This document shows, in pieces, positions 25,202 through 33,337 of a DNA stretch of 43,736 nt. Location: assembly GCA_900317565.1 (NCBI GenBank), contig ONHI01000006.1, forward strand, positions 1 to 43,736, in the 5' to 3' direction. Numbering within the stretch: the first letter of the stretch is position 1; every line of letters starts with the position of its first letter. The position numbers and the translations under genes are program-made. The notes below the pieces were generated by a model, which was given only the letters and a program-made list of their open reading frames with translations, had not been told where the DNA came from and did not search any database. The DNA is from an uncultured Eubacteriales bacterium (GTDB taxonomy: Bacteria; Bacillota; Clostridia; Christensenellales; Aristaeellaceae).

Positions 25202-26200
25202 CTATGCCTTGCCGGACATGATGGCGTCGATGCGGGCGATCTCCCCGTCGGTCAGCGGCGAAAGCGACGGCGCGCCGATGTTCTCCAGGATCTGCTCGGG
25301 CTTGCTGGCCCCGATCAGCGCGGAGGTGACCACCGGGCGGCGCAGCACCCACTGCAGCGCCAGCTGGGCCAGCGATTCGCCGCGCTCGGTCGCCAGGGCG
25401 TTCAGCTTCGCGATCTTCGCCACCTTCTCCGGCGTGATGGCGTCCGGCTTCAGGTAGCGCGGGTCGTGGGCGGCCCGGGAGTCCGCCGGGATGCCCTTCA
25501 GGTACTTGTTGGTCAGCAGCCCGTTGGCCAGCGGCGCGAAGGCGATGCAGCCCACGCCCTCCTCCTCCAGCACCCTGTCCAGGCCGTTTTCGATGGACGG
25601 GTTGAATATGGAATAGTTGGGCTGGTGGATCAGCATCGGCGTGCCCAGCGCCTTCAGCGTCCGAATGGCGGTCTCGGCCTGCTGCGGTTCGTAGTAGTTG
25701 GAGATGCCCACGTACAGCGCCTTGCCGCTCCTGACGATCTGGTCCAGCGCGCCCATGGTCTCCTCGATGGGGGTGTCCGGGTCGGGCCGGTGGTGATAGA
25801 ATATGTCCACGTAGTCCAGGTGCATGCGCTTCAGGCTCTGGTCCAGGCTGGCGATCAGGTACTTCCGGCTGCCGTGGTCGCCGTAGGGCCCGGGCCACAT
25901 GTCGTAGCCGGCCTTGGTGGAGATGATCAGCTCGTCCCGGTGGGTGTGCCAGTCGCGGTCCATGTGGATGCCGAAGTTGCGCTCCGCCTCGCCGTAGGGC
26001 GGGCCGTAGTTGTTGGCCAGGTCGAAGTGGGTGATGCCGCTGTCGAAGGCCGTGCGCAGCAGGCTCTGCTGCACGCCGAAGGGCGTGATGTTGCCGAAGT
26101 TGTGCCAAAGCCCCAGCGAGATGGCGGGCAGCATCAGGCCGCTCTTGCCGCAGCGGCGGTAGCTCATGCGCTCGTAGCGCGATTCAGAGGGTATATACAT
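25202..26200 (-). CDS. Aldo/keto reductase of the YghZ (L-glyceraldehyde-3-phosphate reductase) type (332 aa)
   Basis: NADPH-dependent AKR14-like TIM barrel. It closely follows E. coli YghZ: RYERMSYRRCGKSGLMLPAISLGLWHNFG, FDLANNYGPPYGEAE (catalytic D and Y), IISTKAGYDMWPGPYG (K), HRPDPDTPIEETMGAL (H region) and ALIGASKPEQILEN (NADPH binding). YghZ-type enzymes reduce L-glyceraldehyde 3-phosphate and methylglyoxal-like aldehydes. Start 26200 is 7 nt after AAAGGAG and fits the family N-terminus; an ATG two codons earlier is also possible. First gene of the minus-strand operon, promoter at 26281-26309. Confidence 0.92.
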   Translation of the reverse strand: MYIPSESRYERMSYRRCGKSGLMLPAISLGLWHNFGNITPFGVQQSLLRTAFDSGITHFDLANNYGPPYGEAERNFGIHMDRDWHTHRDELIISTKAGYDMWPGPYGDHGSRKYLIASLDQSLKRMHLDYVDIFYHHRPDPDTPIEETMGALDQIVRSGKALYVGISNYYEPQQAETAIRTLKALGTPMLIHQPNYSIFNPSIENGLDRVLEEEGVGCIAFAPLANGLLTNKYLKGIPADSRAAHDPRYLKPDAITPEKVAKIAKLNALATERGESLAQLALQWVLRRPVVTSALIGASKPEQILENIGAPSLSPLTDGEIARIDAIMSGKA

Positions 26201-26280
26201 GGGCATGCTCCTTTGCTCCTGTCGTGGTTCAATCGGACCGGGAGGCGGCCGCAAGCGGCCCTTCAGGCTCCCTCACGAAT

Positions 26281-26309
26281 ATATTAAGATAACAATATAA
26301 AATTTACAA
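26281..26309 (-). promoter_or_regulatory. Promoter of the aldo/keto reductase operon
   Basis: On the minus strand TTGTAA (complement of 26304-26309), 17-bp spacer, TAATAT (complement of 26281-26286). The AT-rich segment 26277-26440 is shared with the divergent AraC promoter and carries an 8-bp direct repeat ACGCGCAT (26317-26324 and 26390-26397). Confidence 0.5.
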
Positions 26310-26404
26310 TCAACATACGCGCATAGATCTTGCAGAATCGCTCATATTTGGCCGAAATACCCCCAAATGGGCGATTTTTGCGGCGATCCACGCGCATGAC
26401 CGTA

Positions 26405-26433
26405 TTGCATTTTTTGAATGTTAAGTTTATAAT
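26405..26433 (+). promoter_or_regulatory. Promoter of the AraC-type regulator
   Basis: TTGCAT (26405-26410), 17-bp spacer, TATAAT (26428-26433), ahead of the RBS GGGGGAAGGAAG and ATG at 26491. Confidence 0.7.
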
Positions 26434-26490
26434 ATGGGTTGCGGGGCACAGGACGGCGAAGCCGCTCCGCGGACCGAAGGGGGAAGGAAG

Positions 26491-27471
26491 ATGGGAAGGA
26501 CGCAGGAATTCGCGGTGTTCTACCGGCACTTTGACCTGCCGGCCAACTTTCCGCTGATCGCGCTGCTGGGCCCGACCTGGGTGTCGCTGCCGGAGCCCAT
26601 CCGGCGCATCCATTTCCACAACTGCCTGGAGATCGGCTACCTGTACGAGGGCTCGGGCGTATTCTGCGTGGACGGCGAGCTGGTGCCGGTCGAGGCCCCC
26701 TGCATCACGCTGGTGCCCCAGAACATGCCCCACTTCACCCGGGCGGCGGAGGGCTCCCTGTGCCGCTGGAACTGGCTGTACACCGATCCGCTCCGGCTGC
26801 TGCCCCACCTGAGCCCGCAGACCGCCAACGCGCTGCGGCACTTCCTGCTGGGGCTCTCCCCGGCGAACTTCGCCTTCTCCGGCGCGGAGCATCCCCAGGC
26901 CCACGCCCTGCTGCGCATGGTGCTGGAGGAGATGGGCGATTCCCGGCCCAACGGGCAGGAGGTCGTGCGTGAGATGATGGGCGCGCTGTTCCTGGTGCTG
27001 CTGCGGCGGCAGGGCGGCGACGCGCCCCGGCGCAGCGTGAACCGGCGCATGGCCAGCATCGAGCCCGCGATCTCCCACATCGCGGCCAATTACATGAACG
27101 ACGTGAGCGTGGAGGCGCTGGCCGAGCTTTGCCACGTCAGCGTGTCCCACTTCCGGCGGCTGTTCAAGCAGGTGCTGGGCTGGGCGCCCCAGGAGTACCT
27201 GCAGATCATACGGGTGGACCGCGCCTGCGCGATGCTGTACAACTGCGACTATTCCATCGCCCAAATCGCGGAGAACGTGGGCTATCCCACGACCTCCAGC
27301 TTCAACCGGCAGTTCAAGCGGCTGTACGGCATGTCCCCCAGCCGCTGGCGGCAGAAGATACGGGGCGAGGAGAACCCGGTGGTGACCGCGTACTTCAACG
27401 CCCTGCCGCAGACGACCATGCAGTTTTTTCCCACGGAATACGACAGCTATGAGCGGACGGAAGAGGAGTGA
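26491..27471 (+). CDS. AraC-family transcriptional regulator (326 aa)
   Basis: An N-terminal cupin-like sensing domain (about 20-150: RRIHFHNCLEIGYLYEGSGVFCVDGELVPVEAPCITLVPQ) and two C-terminal HTH motifs (about 210-310: MNDVSVEALAELCHVSVSHFRRLFKQVLG and YSIAQIAENVGYPTTSSFNRQFKRLYGMSPSRWRQ). Start 26491 is set by the strong RBS. It is divergent from the aldo/keto reductase operon, which it probably regulates in response to a sugar-like ligand, and is followed 6 bp later by an M20 dipeptidase gene. Confidence 0.93.
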   Translation: MGRTQEFAVFYRHFDLPANFPLIALLGPTWVSLPEPIRRIHFHNCLEIGYLYEGSGVFCVDGELVPVEAPCITLVPQNMPHFTRAAEGSLCRWNWLYTDPLRLLPHLSPQTANALRHFLLGLSPANFAFSGAEHPQAHALLRMVLEEMGDSRPNGQEVVREMMGALFLVLLRRQGGDAPRRSVNRRMASIEPAISHIAANYMNDVSVEALAELCHVSVSHFRRLFKQVLGWAPQEYLQIIRVDRACAMLYNCDYSIAQIAENVGYPTTSSFNRQFKRLYGMSPSRWRQKIRGEENPVVTAYFNALPQTTMQFFPTEYDSYERTEEE

Positions 27472-27477
27472 TCAGGT

Positions 27478-28875
27478 GTGGATATGACGATCAGGGACAG
27501 GCTGGAGCGCTGGATCGACGGGCACTTCGACGAGCTGCTGTCGGAGCTCGCCGACCTGGTGCGCATCCCCAGCGTGGCGACCTACGACGACCCGGATACG
27601 CCCTACGGCCCGGATTGCCTGAGGGCGCTGCGCGCGATGCTGGCGCTGGCGGAGCGGCACGGCTTGCAGGCGCAGAACTGCGACGACCGCTGTGGCGTGA
27701 TGACCGCGCGCCCGGGGGACGGGAACATCGACATATGGTGCCACCTGGACGTGGTCCCGGCGGGGGAGGGCTGGCTGCTGACGAAGCCCTTCGAGCCGGT
27801 GCTCCGGGAGGATTACATGATCGGCCGCGGCGCGGACGACAACAAGGGCCCGGCCCTGGGCATGCTGTACGTGCTGCGGGCCTTCAACGAGCTGGGGATC
27901 CCCACCCGCCACGGGCTGCGGCTGTGCGTGGGCACGGACGAGGAGCACGGCATGAGCGACGTGCAGTATTACGCGAAGCACTATCCCGCCTCGAAGCTGT
28001 CCGTCATCGCCGACAGCGGCTTCCCGGTCTGCTACGGCGAGAAGGGCATGATCGAGGCGGAGCTGGTCTCCGACGCGCCGCTGGAGCGCGTGGCGGCGCT
28101 GAGCGCGGGCATCGCCGGCAACATGATCCCTGACCGGGCGGAGATGACGCTGCGGGGCCGCGCCGACGTTGCGGGCGAGTGGGTGGAGTCCGCGGCGGAG
28201 GGGGAGACGACGCGCCTGACGGCCCGGGGGCTCTCCCGCCACGCCGCCTTCCCGGAGGGCGGCGTCAACGCCATCCACGAGCTGACCGCCGCCGCGCTGC
28301 GGTCCGGATTGCTGAGCGAGCGCGACGCGAAGGCGCTGGACTTCTTCACCCGGGTCAACGACGATTTCCTGGGCACCGCGCTGGGCGTCGCGGGCGGCGA
28401 CGCGCCCAGCGGGCAGACCACCTGCTGCGGCACGATGCTGCGCCTGCGGGAGGACGGCCGGGCGGCGCTGTACGTGAACGTGCGCCACTGCATCAGCGCC
28501 GATTCCGATGGGCTGGTCCGCGCCATGGAGGCGGCGTGCCGGGCCAACGGCTGCGCGCTTGAGGTGCTGAACGTCAGCGCGCCGAACTACTTCCCCCGGG
28601 AGGACCCGCTGGTGGACGCGATGACCGCCGTGTACAACGACATGACCGGCGAGCAGCGGGAGCCCTTCATCATGGGCGGCGGAACCTATGCCAGAAAGCT
28701 GCCCCGGGCCTTCGCCTTCGGGCTGGGCGGCATGGACAAGCCCGAAACGGAGCTGTTCGCCCCCGGTCACGGCGGCGCGCACCAGCCGGACGAGGGGCTG
28801 TACCTGCCGAACTTCAAAAGGGCGCTGCTGATATTCGCCATGGCGCTCATCGAGGCGGACCGGGTCATGGCGTGA
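27478..28875 (+). CDS. M20-family dipeptidase, PepV/Sapep-like (465 aa)
   Basis: Zinc-dependent cytoplasmic dipeptidase. Metal and catalytic residues: H89 and D91 (IWCHLDVVPAGEGW), D120 bridging (GRGADDNKGP), E155 catalytic with E156 (GTDEEHGMSD), a later Asp in IADSGFP, and a C-terminal His in FAPGHGGAHQPDEG. A lid domain (about 190-380) lies between. Start is GTG 27478 (GAGGAG 9 nt upstream) or ATG 27484 (AGGTG 5 nt upstream). It lies 6 bp after the AraC gene and probably forms an operon with it. Substrates may be beta-Ala- or D-Ala-containing dipeptides, or Cys-Gly-like peptides. Confidence 0.92.
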   Translation: MDMTIRDRLERWIDGHFDELLSELADLVRIPSVATYDDPDTPYGPDCLRALRAMLALAERHGLQAQNCDDRCGVMTARPGDGNIDIWCHLDVVPAGEGWLLTKPFEPVLREDYMIGRGADDNKGPALGMLYVLRAFNELGIPTRHGLRLCVGTDEEHGMSDVQYYAKHYPASKLSVIADSGFPVCYGEKGMIEAELVSDAPLERVAALSAGIAGNMIPDRAEMTLRGRADVAGEWVESAAEGETTRLTARGLSRHAAFPEGGVNAIHELTAAALRSGLLSERDAKALDFFTRVNDDFLGTALGVAGGDAPSGQTTCCGTMLRLREDGRAALYVNVRHCISADSDGLVRAMEAACRANGCALEVLNVSAPNYFPREDPLVDAMTAVYNDMTGEQREPFIMGGGTYARKLPRAFAFGLGGMDKPETELFAPGHGGAHQPDEGLYLPNFKRALLIFAMALIEADRVMA

Positions 28876-28882
28876 GCGCGGC

Positions 28883-31453
28883 TCAGGGCTGGCTGTGCAC
28901 GACGAAGGACACGCGGGTGCCCTGCCCCGGCGCGCTCTCGATGCGTAGCGGTTCGTTGTAGAACAGCTTCAGCCGCGCCTTCACGTTTTCCAGCCCGATG
29001 GACCGGTTGTGGGGCTCGCTGTCGGCGGCGATGTGGGACTGGCGCTCGGGGTCGAAGCCCGCGCCGTCGTCCTCCACCAGCACGGACAGCGAATCCCCCT
29101 CGGCGGCCAGGCGCACGCGGATGTGCAGCGCGGCGTTGCCGTGCTTGCCGTGCTTGACGCTGTTCTCCACCAGCGGCTCGATCAGCATGGGCAGTATGCG
29201 CCAATCGTCGGGCACGCCGGATTCGATCTCATAGTCGATCTGCTCCTGGAAGCGGGCCTTCTCGATGCTCAGGTAGGCGGTGATGAGGTCCACCTCCTCG
29301 TACACCGGATAGGCGCGGTCCAGGTCCCGGGAGAACAGGCTGCTGCGCAGGTAGTGGCTGAAATAGCCCAGCAGGTCGTAGGCCTGCATGGGGTCCTTCA
29401 GGCACATGGCCATGATGGTGTTCATGGTGTTGAATATGAAATGGGGGTTCATCTGGGCCTGCAGGAAGGCCAGCCGGGAGTTGAAGGTGCTCTGCACGGA
29501 GGCCTGCAGCTCCACCAGCGTGCGCACCTTCTGGCAGAACTCGAACCGGTCGCTCAGGGCGGTGGTGACGCTGTTGGCCAGCTTCTGCGCCGCCACGTGG
29601 GTGCGCAGGTCGGGGTCCCGCTGCACCAGCAGTATGGGCAGCTGGCCCAGGGTATAGTGCTCCCGGATCATCCAGCAGATGTCCCGGATGGAGCTGTCCA
29701 TGAAGGTGGAGCCGATGATGAGCGTGGATACGTTGCGCAGCCGCTTCAGGTCGTGCAGCAGCGCCTTTTCGGAGTTGACCACCAGTATGCCGTAGGGCTC
29801 GTAGGCCAGGTAGGAGGAGATCAGCTCGATCTCCTCGGTGGACGCGCTGAACAGCAGCACCTGCGGCCTGTCGCCGTCCACGGGCAGGGCGTCGCCGTGC
29901 TGCGTCCGCTCCTCCAGCAGCGCGGCGCGGGCGGCGGGGGAGCAATACTGTATGCTGTAGCGGCACCGCAGGATGCAGATGTCCCCGTCCCTCAGGATCT
30001 CCACCCGGGGCGGGCTGCCGTGCCGGGAGAATATGCTGTAGGTGCTGTAGAGCGCCATGTCCGAGGAGGCCTCCACCCCGGCGGTCAGGCTGCCCTTGTT
30101 GACGATCCGGCAGATGCGGCGCGCGCGGTTGAGGTACTGGGGATCGAAGGCCAGGGACAGCTCCGCCTGGACGAAATGGCCGTCCTGGCTGCACGCGATG
30201 TGGATCGGGTTGTCGCCCCGGATCTCCGCGATGGCGGAGCAATACTGGGCGTTGGCGCGGATCAGCGAATAGGGCTCGCCCAGCGCGTACTGCTCCTGCC
30301 ACTGGGATGCGTTGTCCAGCACGAGTATGGGCTCGTGGATCTCGTCCATCACGTAATTGAATATGGTGCCCAGGCGGATGGGCTGCATCTGCAGCGCGGG
30401 CGTCGCCGATGGCAGGGTCTCGAATTCGCCGATGTTGCGCAGGTGGCGGTTGAGCTTGTTCACCTCGTCCTGGAGCTCATACAGTATCTGCCGCTGGGCG
30501 GCGGTGAGCTCGCCGTTGCGCCCGTCCAGCGCCAGGCGGCTCAGCGCCGTGATCTGCCGGGCAGGCGGGCGGCAGTAGTTGACCAGCAGGTTCGACACGT
30601 CGGTCTTGATCTTCATGACCTCCTCGAAGCGCCGGTTCTGGGAGCGCTGGAGGAATATGTTGGACAGCTGCCAGACCAGCACGTAGACGCTGGTAAACGT
30701 GCCGTACAGCACGATGATGTAGGAGGCCGCGTTCAGATAGGCGCTCTGCAGCTGCGAGCCGAGGGCGAACAGATACCGCGCCCGCAGCAGCATCACCAGC
30801 GCGGGCGGCAGCAGCATCAGCGATTCCAGATAGTGGATCGCCCTTTCCCGCCTGCGCAGCTGCAGTGCCAGGAAGGCCAGCGTGTACAGCGCCAGCATCG
30901 CCGCGCAGGGTATGAGCACGGCCCCTGCCCGGACCGGCGGGAACAGCCACAGCAGCACGACGCCCAGCGCGAAGGCGGCTTCGCCGACGACCAGCATTGC
31001 GCGGCGCAGCTTCAGCTGGACGACGAGCCGCGGCAGCAGCAGCGCCAGCATCGCCGCGGCGAACATCAGCAGCATCGCGTCGTGGGTGTGCATCCAGAAC
31101 AGCCGCAGTCGGCTGGAGGCCAGGAACAGCACGTCCCGGTTCCACATGCAGGCGTCATAGCCCGCCGCGGTGAGCATCAGCAGCGCGCATTTCAGGATGT
31201 CGTCGATGCCCGTGGCGGTGACGATGTGCAGCGTCAGCAGCATCACCGCGAGCATGAAGGCGAGTATGAACAGCGCCTGCCGCGTGAACAGCGAGAGGAA
31301 CAGGCTGCTGGCGCTGAGGTTGTTGTGCCGGAAGTACAGCTGGTGCTGGAAGGCGTGCATGCTGGCATGGACCACCAGGAAGGCCCCAGCCAGCACCCAG
31401 ATCAGCACCAGCAGTATGCGGCACCATTGCAGGATTCTCTTTCGGTTCTTCAT
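28883..31453 (-). CDS. Large LytS/YesM-type sensor histidine kinase with multi-TM input and internal pseudo-kinase/receiver-like region (856 aa)
   Basis: About eight hydrophobic segments in residues 10-270 suggest a 7TM-type input module. A linker (MKIKTDVSNLLVNY) leads to a region (280-500) resembling a degenerate HisKA-HATPase, then about 110 residues (525-640, PQVLLFSASTEEIELISSYL) resembling a receiver without its Asp. The active module is C-terminal: His_kinase LQAQMNPHFIFNTMNTI with H671, and HATPase LVENSVKHG, DDGAGFD and SIGLENVKARL. Start 31453 follows TTGGAG. It is divergent from the glycosidase genes and probably phosphorylates the LytTR regulator at 38318. The middle domains are assigned with low confidence. 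Confidence 0.88.
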   Translation of the reverse strand: MKNRKRILQWCRILLVLIWVLAGAFLVVHASMHAFQHQLYFRHNNLSASSLFLSLFTRQALFILAFMLAVMLLTLHIVTATGIDDILKCALLMLTAAGYDACMWNRDVLFLASSRLRLFWMHTHDAMLLMFAAAMLALLLPRLVVQLKLRRAMLVVGEAAFALGVVLLWLFPPVRAGAVLIPCAAMLALYTLAFLALQLRRRERAIHYLESLMLLPPALVMLLRARYLFALGSQLQSAYLNAASYIIVLYGTFTSVYVLVWQLSNIFLQRSQNRRFEEVMKIKTDVSNLLVNYCRPPARQITALSRLALDGRNGELTAAQRQILYELQDEVNKLNRHLRNIGEFETLPSATPALQMQPIRLGTIFNYVMDEIHEPILVLDNASQWQEQYALGEPYSLIRANAQYCSAIAEIRGDNPIHIACSQDGHFVQAELSLAFDPQYLNRARRICRIVNKGSLTAGVEASSDMALYSTYSIFSRHGSPPRVEILRDGDICILRCRYSIQYCSPAARAALLEERTQHGDALPVDGDRPQVLLFSASTEEIELISSYLAYEPYGILVVNSEKALLHDLKRLRNVSTLIIGSTFMDSSIRDICWMIREHYTLGQLPILLVQRDPDLRTHVAAQKLANSVTTALSDRFEFCQKVRTLVELQASVQSTFNSRLAFLQAQMNPHFIFNTMNTIMAMCLKDPMQAYDLLGYFSHYLRSSLFSRDLDRAYPVYEEVDLITAYLSIEKARFQEQIDYEIESGVPDDWRILPMLIEPLVENSVKHGKHGNAALHIRVRLAAEGDSLSVLVEDDGAGFDPERQSHIAADSEPHNRSIGLENVKARLKLFYNEPLRIESAPGQGTRVSFVVHSQP

Positions 31454-31496
31454 CGGGATGGCTCCAATCCGTTCGCCTGTGCGCAATCCGGGGCGA

Positions 31497-31551
31497 AAAA
31501 CATGTATTTCGCGCACAAAGTGTTTCTAATAAAACCATTATATCATATAAT
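31497..31551 (+). promoter_or_regulatory. Promoter of the glycosidase genes with the shared activator block
   Basis: A 26-bp block beginning AAAACATGTA (31497-31522) abuts a weak -35 TTTCTA (31523-31528), followed by a 17-bp spacer and TATAAT (31546-31551). The block is 21/26 identical, without gaps, to 35014-35039, which abuts the -35 of the ABC operon in the same way. A poor -35 fits activator dependence. A weaker half-copy (CGCAATCC 31482-31489) lies 21 bp upstream. Confidence 0.65.
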
Positions 31552-31625
31552 GTTAACATTCACAATGGGTGTGCAGCGGGCACACCGCCCCAAGACGACC
31601 GACGGCTACGCGGAAGGAGAACAGT

Positions 31626-33293
31626 ATGAAGAGGCATGAACAGTTTACGGTGCTCGGCAGGCCGTTCTTTCCGGTCGGCGGCCAGGCCCACAATTCCACC
31701 AGCTACGTGCTGGACGACCTGAGGATCACCTTTGACGCCGTCAGGAAGCTGAACGGCAATTCCTGCGCGGTGACGATCTGCTGGGATCGGTTCGAGCCCG
31801 CCGAGGGCGAATACGACGAGCGCTACGTCACCGACATCATCGATCTGGCCCGGGCGGAGGGGCTCCGCCTGGTGCTGCTGTGGTTCGGCAGCTGGAAGAA
31901 CGGCATCATGAGCTATTGTCCCGCCTGGGTGAAGAAGCAGCCGGAGCGCTTCCAGCGGGCGCGGTCCTTCGACGGCACGCCGATGCTGAACCTGACCTGC
32001 CACTGCCGGGCAAACGTGGAGGCGGACGCGCGGGCCTTTGGCAGGCTCTGCGACGTGGTCCGGCGGCACGACGCCGGGGTCGGCACGGTGCTGGGCTTCC
32101 AGGTGGAGAATGAGGCGGGCCAGTGGCTGGGGGCGCGGCGGGACTTCCACCCGGAGGCCACGAGGGTCTTTGAAGGGCCCGTGCCCGCGGCGCTTTTGGA
32201 TTACATTGACGCCCACCGGGACGGCGAGGCCTTTCGCCGCTGGCAGCAGGCCGGCGGCAATCGGACGGGCGGCTGGACGGAGGTCTTCGGGCGCTTCGGC
32301 GCGGAGGCCTTCTCGGCGTGGACCGTGGCGCGCTACATCGACGAGGTCGCCGCGGCGGGCAAGGCGGCCTATGACATCTTCATGTATGTCAACATCGCCC
32401 TGGACGGCCTCAGCAAGGGCGAGGACTTTGAGATCCCGGGCCTGAGCTACTTCGCCGGGGGGCCCGTGCCCAAGGTGCGGGACATCTGGTACGCGGCGCT
32501 GGCGCACGTGGACGCGCTGTGCCCGGACGACTACAAGCAGGAGACCAACCGGCACCGGGAGGTGCTGGAGACCTACGCCCACCCGGAGCGCGGCTGGCCG
32601 CTGTACGTGCCGGAATCCGGGCTGAGCGCCGTCAACACGGCCCACATGCTGTACGCCGCGGCAGAGCTGGGGGCCATAGGCTATCACATCTTCGGCGTGG
32701 AGAGCTGCCTGGACGGGCAGGGACAGCTGCGGCCCGAGGCGGCGCCCGCGGCCCGCTCCTTCCTGATGCTCAGGAACATCGCACCGCTGCTGATCGCCCA
32801 CCGGGGCGCGCCCCGGGTCCACGCGATCTACCAGTACACCGGCGAGACCGGCATGCTGCTGGAGCTGGAGAACTGGAAGTGCCACGCCTCCTTCGTGGGA
32901 CTCAAGGCCTACAACTGGGGCAACGTGGGCGCGGATTTCCGGCACCCGGAGATGAACCGCGGCCAGTGGCAGGACTACATGGACTTCGGGGCCGAAAAGG
33001 GGCGGGCGATACTGATCCAGACCGGGCCGGACGAATTCTACGCCGTCGGCCACGGCTGCCACCTGTTCTTCAACGAATACGAGCCCCTGGACGGCTCGCT
33101 GCCGGTCAACCTGCTCAACCCGACCCTGCAGGTCACCACCACCGACTACGTGGAGGTGACGGAGGGGCACTTCGACGACGACGGCGGCTACGTGGCCGAC
33201 CGGGTGCGCAGCGGCGACGAGAGCTGGCGCGGCGTCTGGCTGGCGGCGGACTGCGGCGTCGTGCGCTTCGAGCTGCACCGGGCCCGGCGCTGA
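31626..33293 (+). CDS. GH35-like beta-galactosidase-type glycoside hydrolase, DUF5597 group (555 aa)
   Basis: A TIM-barrel glycosidase of the GH35/GH42-like group. GGQAHNSTSY starts the barrel, ICWDRFEPAEGEYD and LVLLWFGSWKNG follow, the acid/base is E163 in FQVENEAG and the nucleophile E330 in LYVPESG. A C-terminal beta region (about 420-555) ends with RVRSGDESWRGVWL. No signal peptide is present, so it hydrolyses imported oligosaccharides in the cytoplasm. Start 31626 lies 6 nt after AAGGAGA. Followed by a second related gene 44 bp downstream; the two share the VENE, PESG and RVRSGDES motifs, so they arose by duplication. Confidence 0.85.
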   Translation: MKRHEQFTVLGRPFFPVGGQAHNSTSYVLDDLRITFDAVRKLNGNSCAVTICWDRFEPAEGEYDERYVTDIIDLARAEGLRLVLLWFGSWKNGIMSYCPAWVKKQPERFQRARSFDGTPMLNLTCHCRANVEADARAFGRLCDVVRRHDAGVGTVLGFQVENEAGQWLGARRDFHPEATRVFEGPVPAALLDYIDAHRDGEAFRRWQQAGGNRTGGWTEVFGRFGAEAFSAWTVARYIDEVAAAGKAAYDIFMYVNIALDGLSKGEDFEIPGLSYFAGGPVPKVRDIWYAALAHVDALCPDDYKQETNRHREVLETYAHPERGWPLYVPESGLSAVNTAHMLYAAAELGAIGYHIFGVESCLDGQGQLRPEAAPAARSFLMLRNIAPLLIAHRGAPRVHAIYQYTGETGMLLELENWKCHASFVGLKAYNWGNVGADFRHPEMNRGQWQDYMDFGAEKGRAILIQTGPDEFYAVGHGCHLFFNEYEPLDGSLPVNLLNPTLQVTTTDYVEVTEGHFDDDGGYVADRVRSGDESWRGVWLAADCGVVRFELHRARR

Positions 33294-33337
33294 ACCTCAT
33301 CCCAACCGAACATCTCGACCCCGCGGGAGGCGATCGT

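Noticed and set aside
29009..31639. 876-codon plus-strand open frame opposite the histidine kinase
   Set aside because: Antisense shadow with low-complexity Q/H/V/G composition and no RBS; the kinase motifs lie on the other strand.
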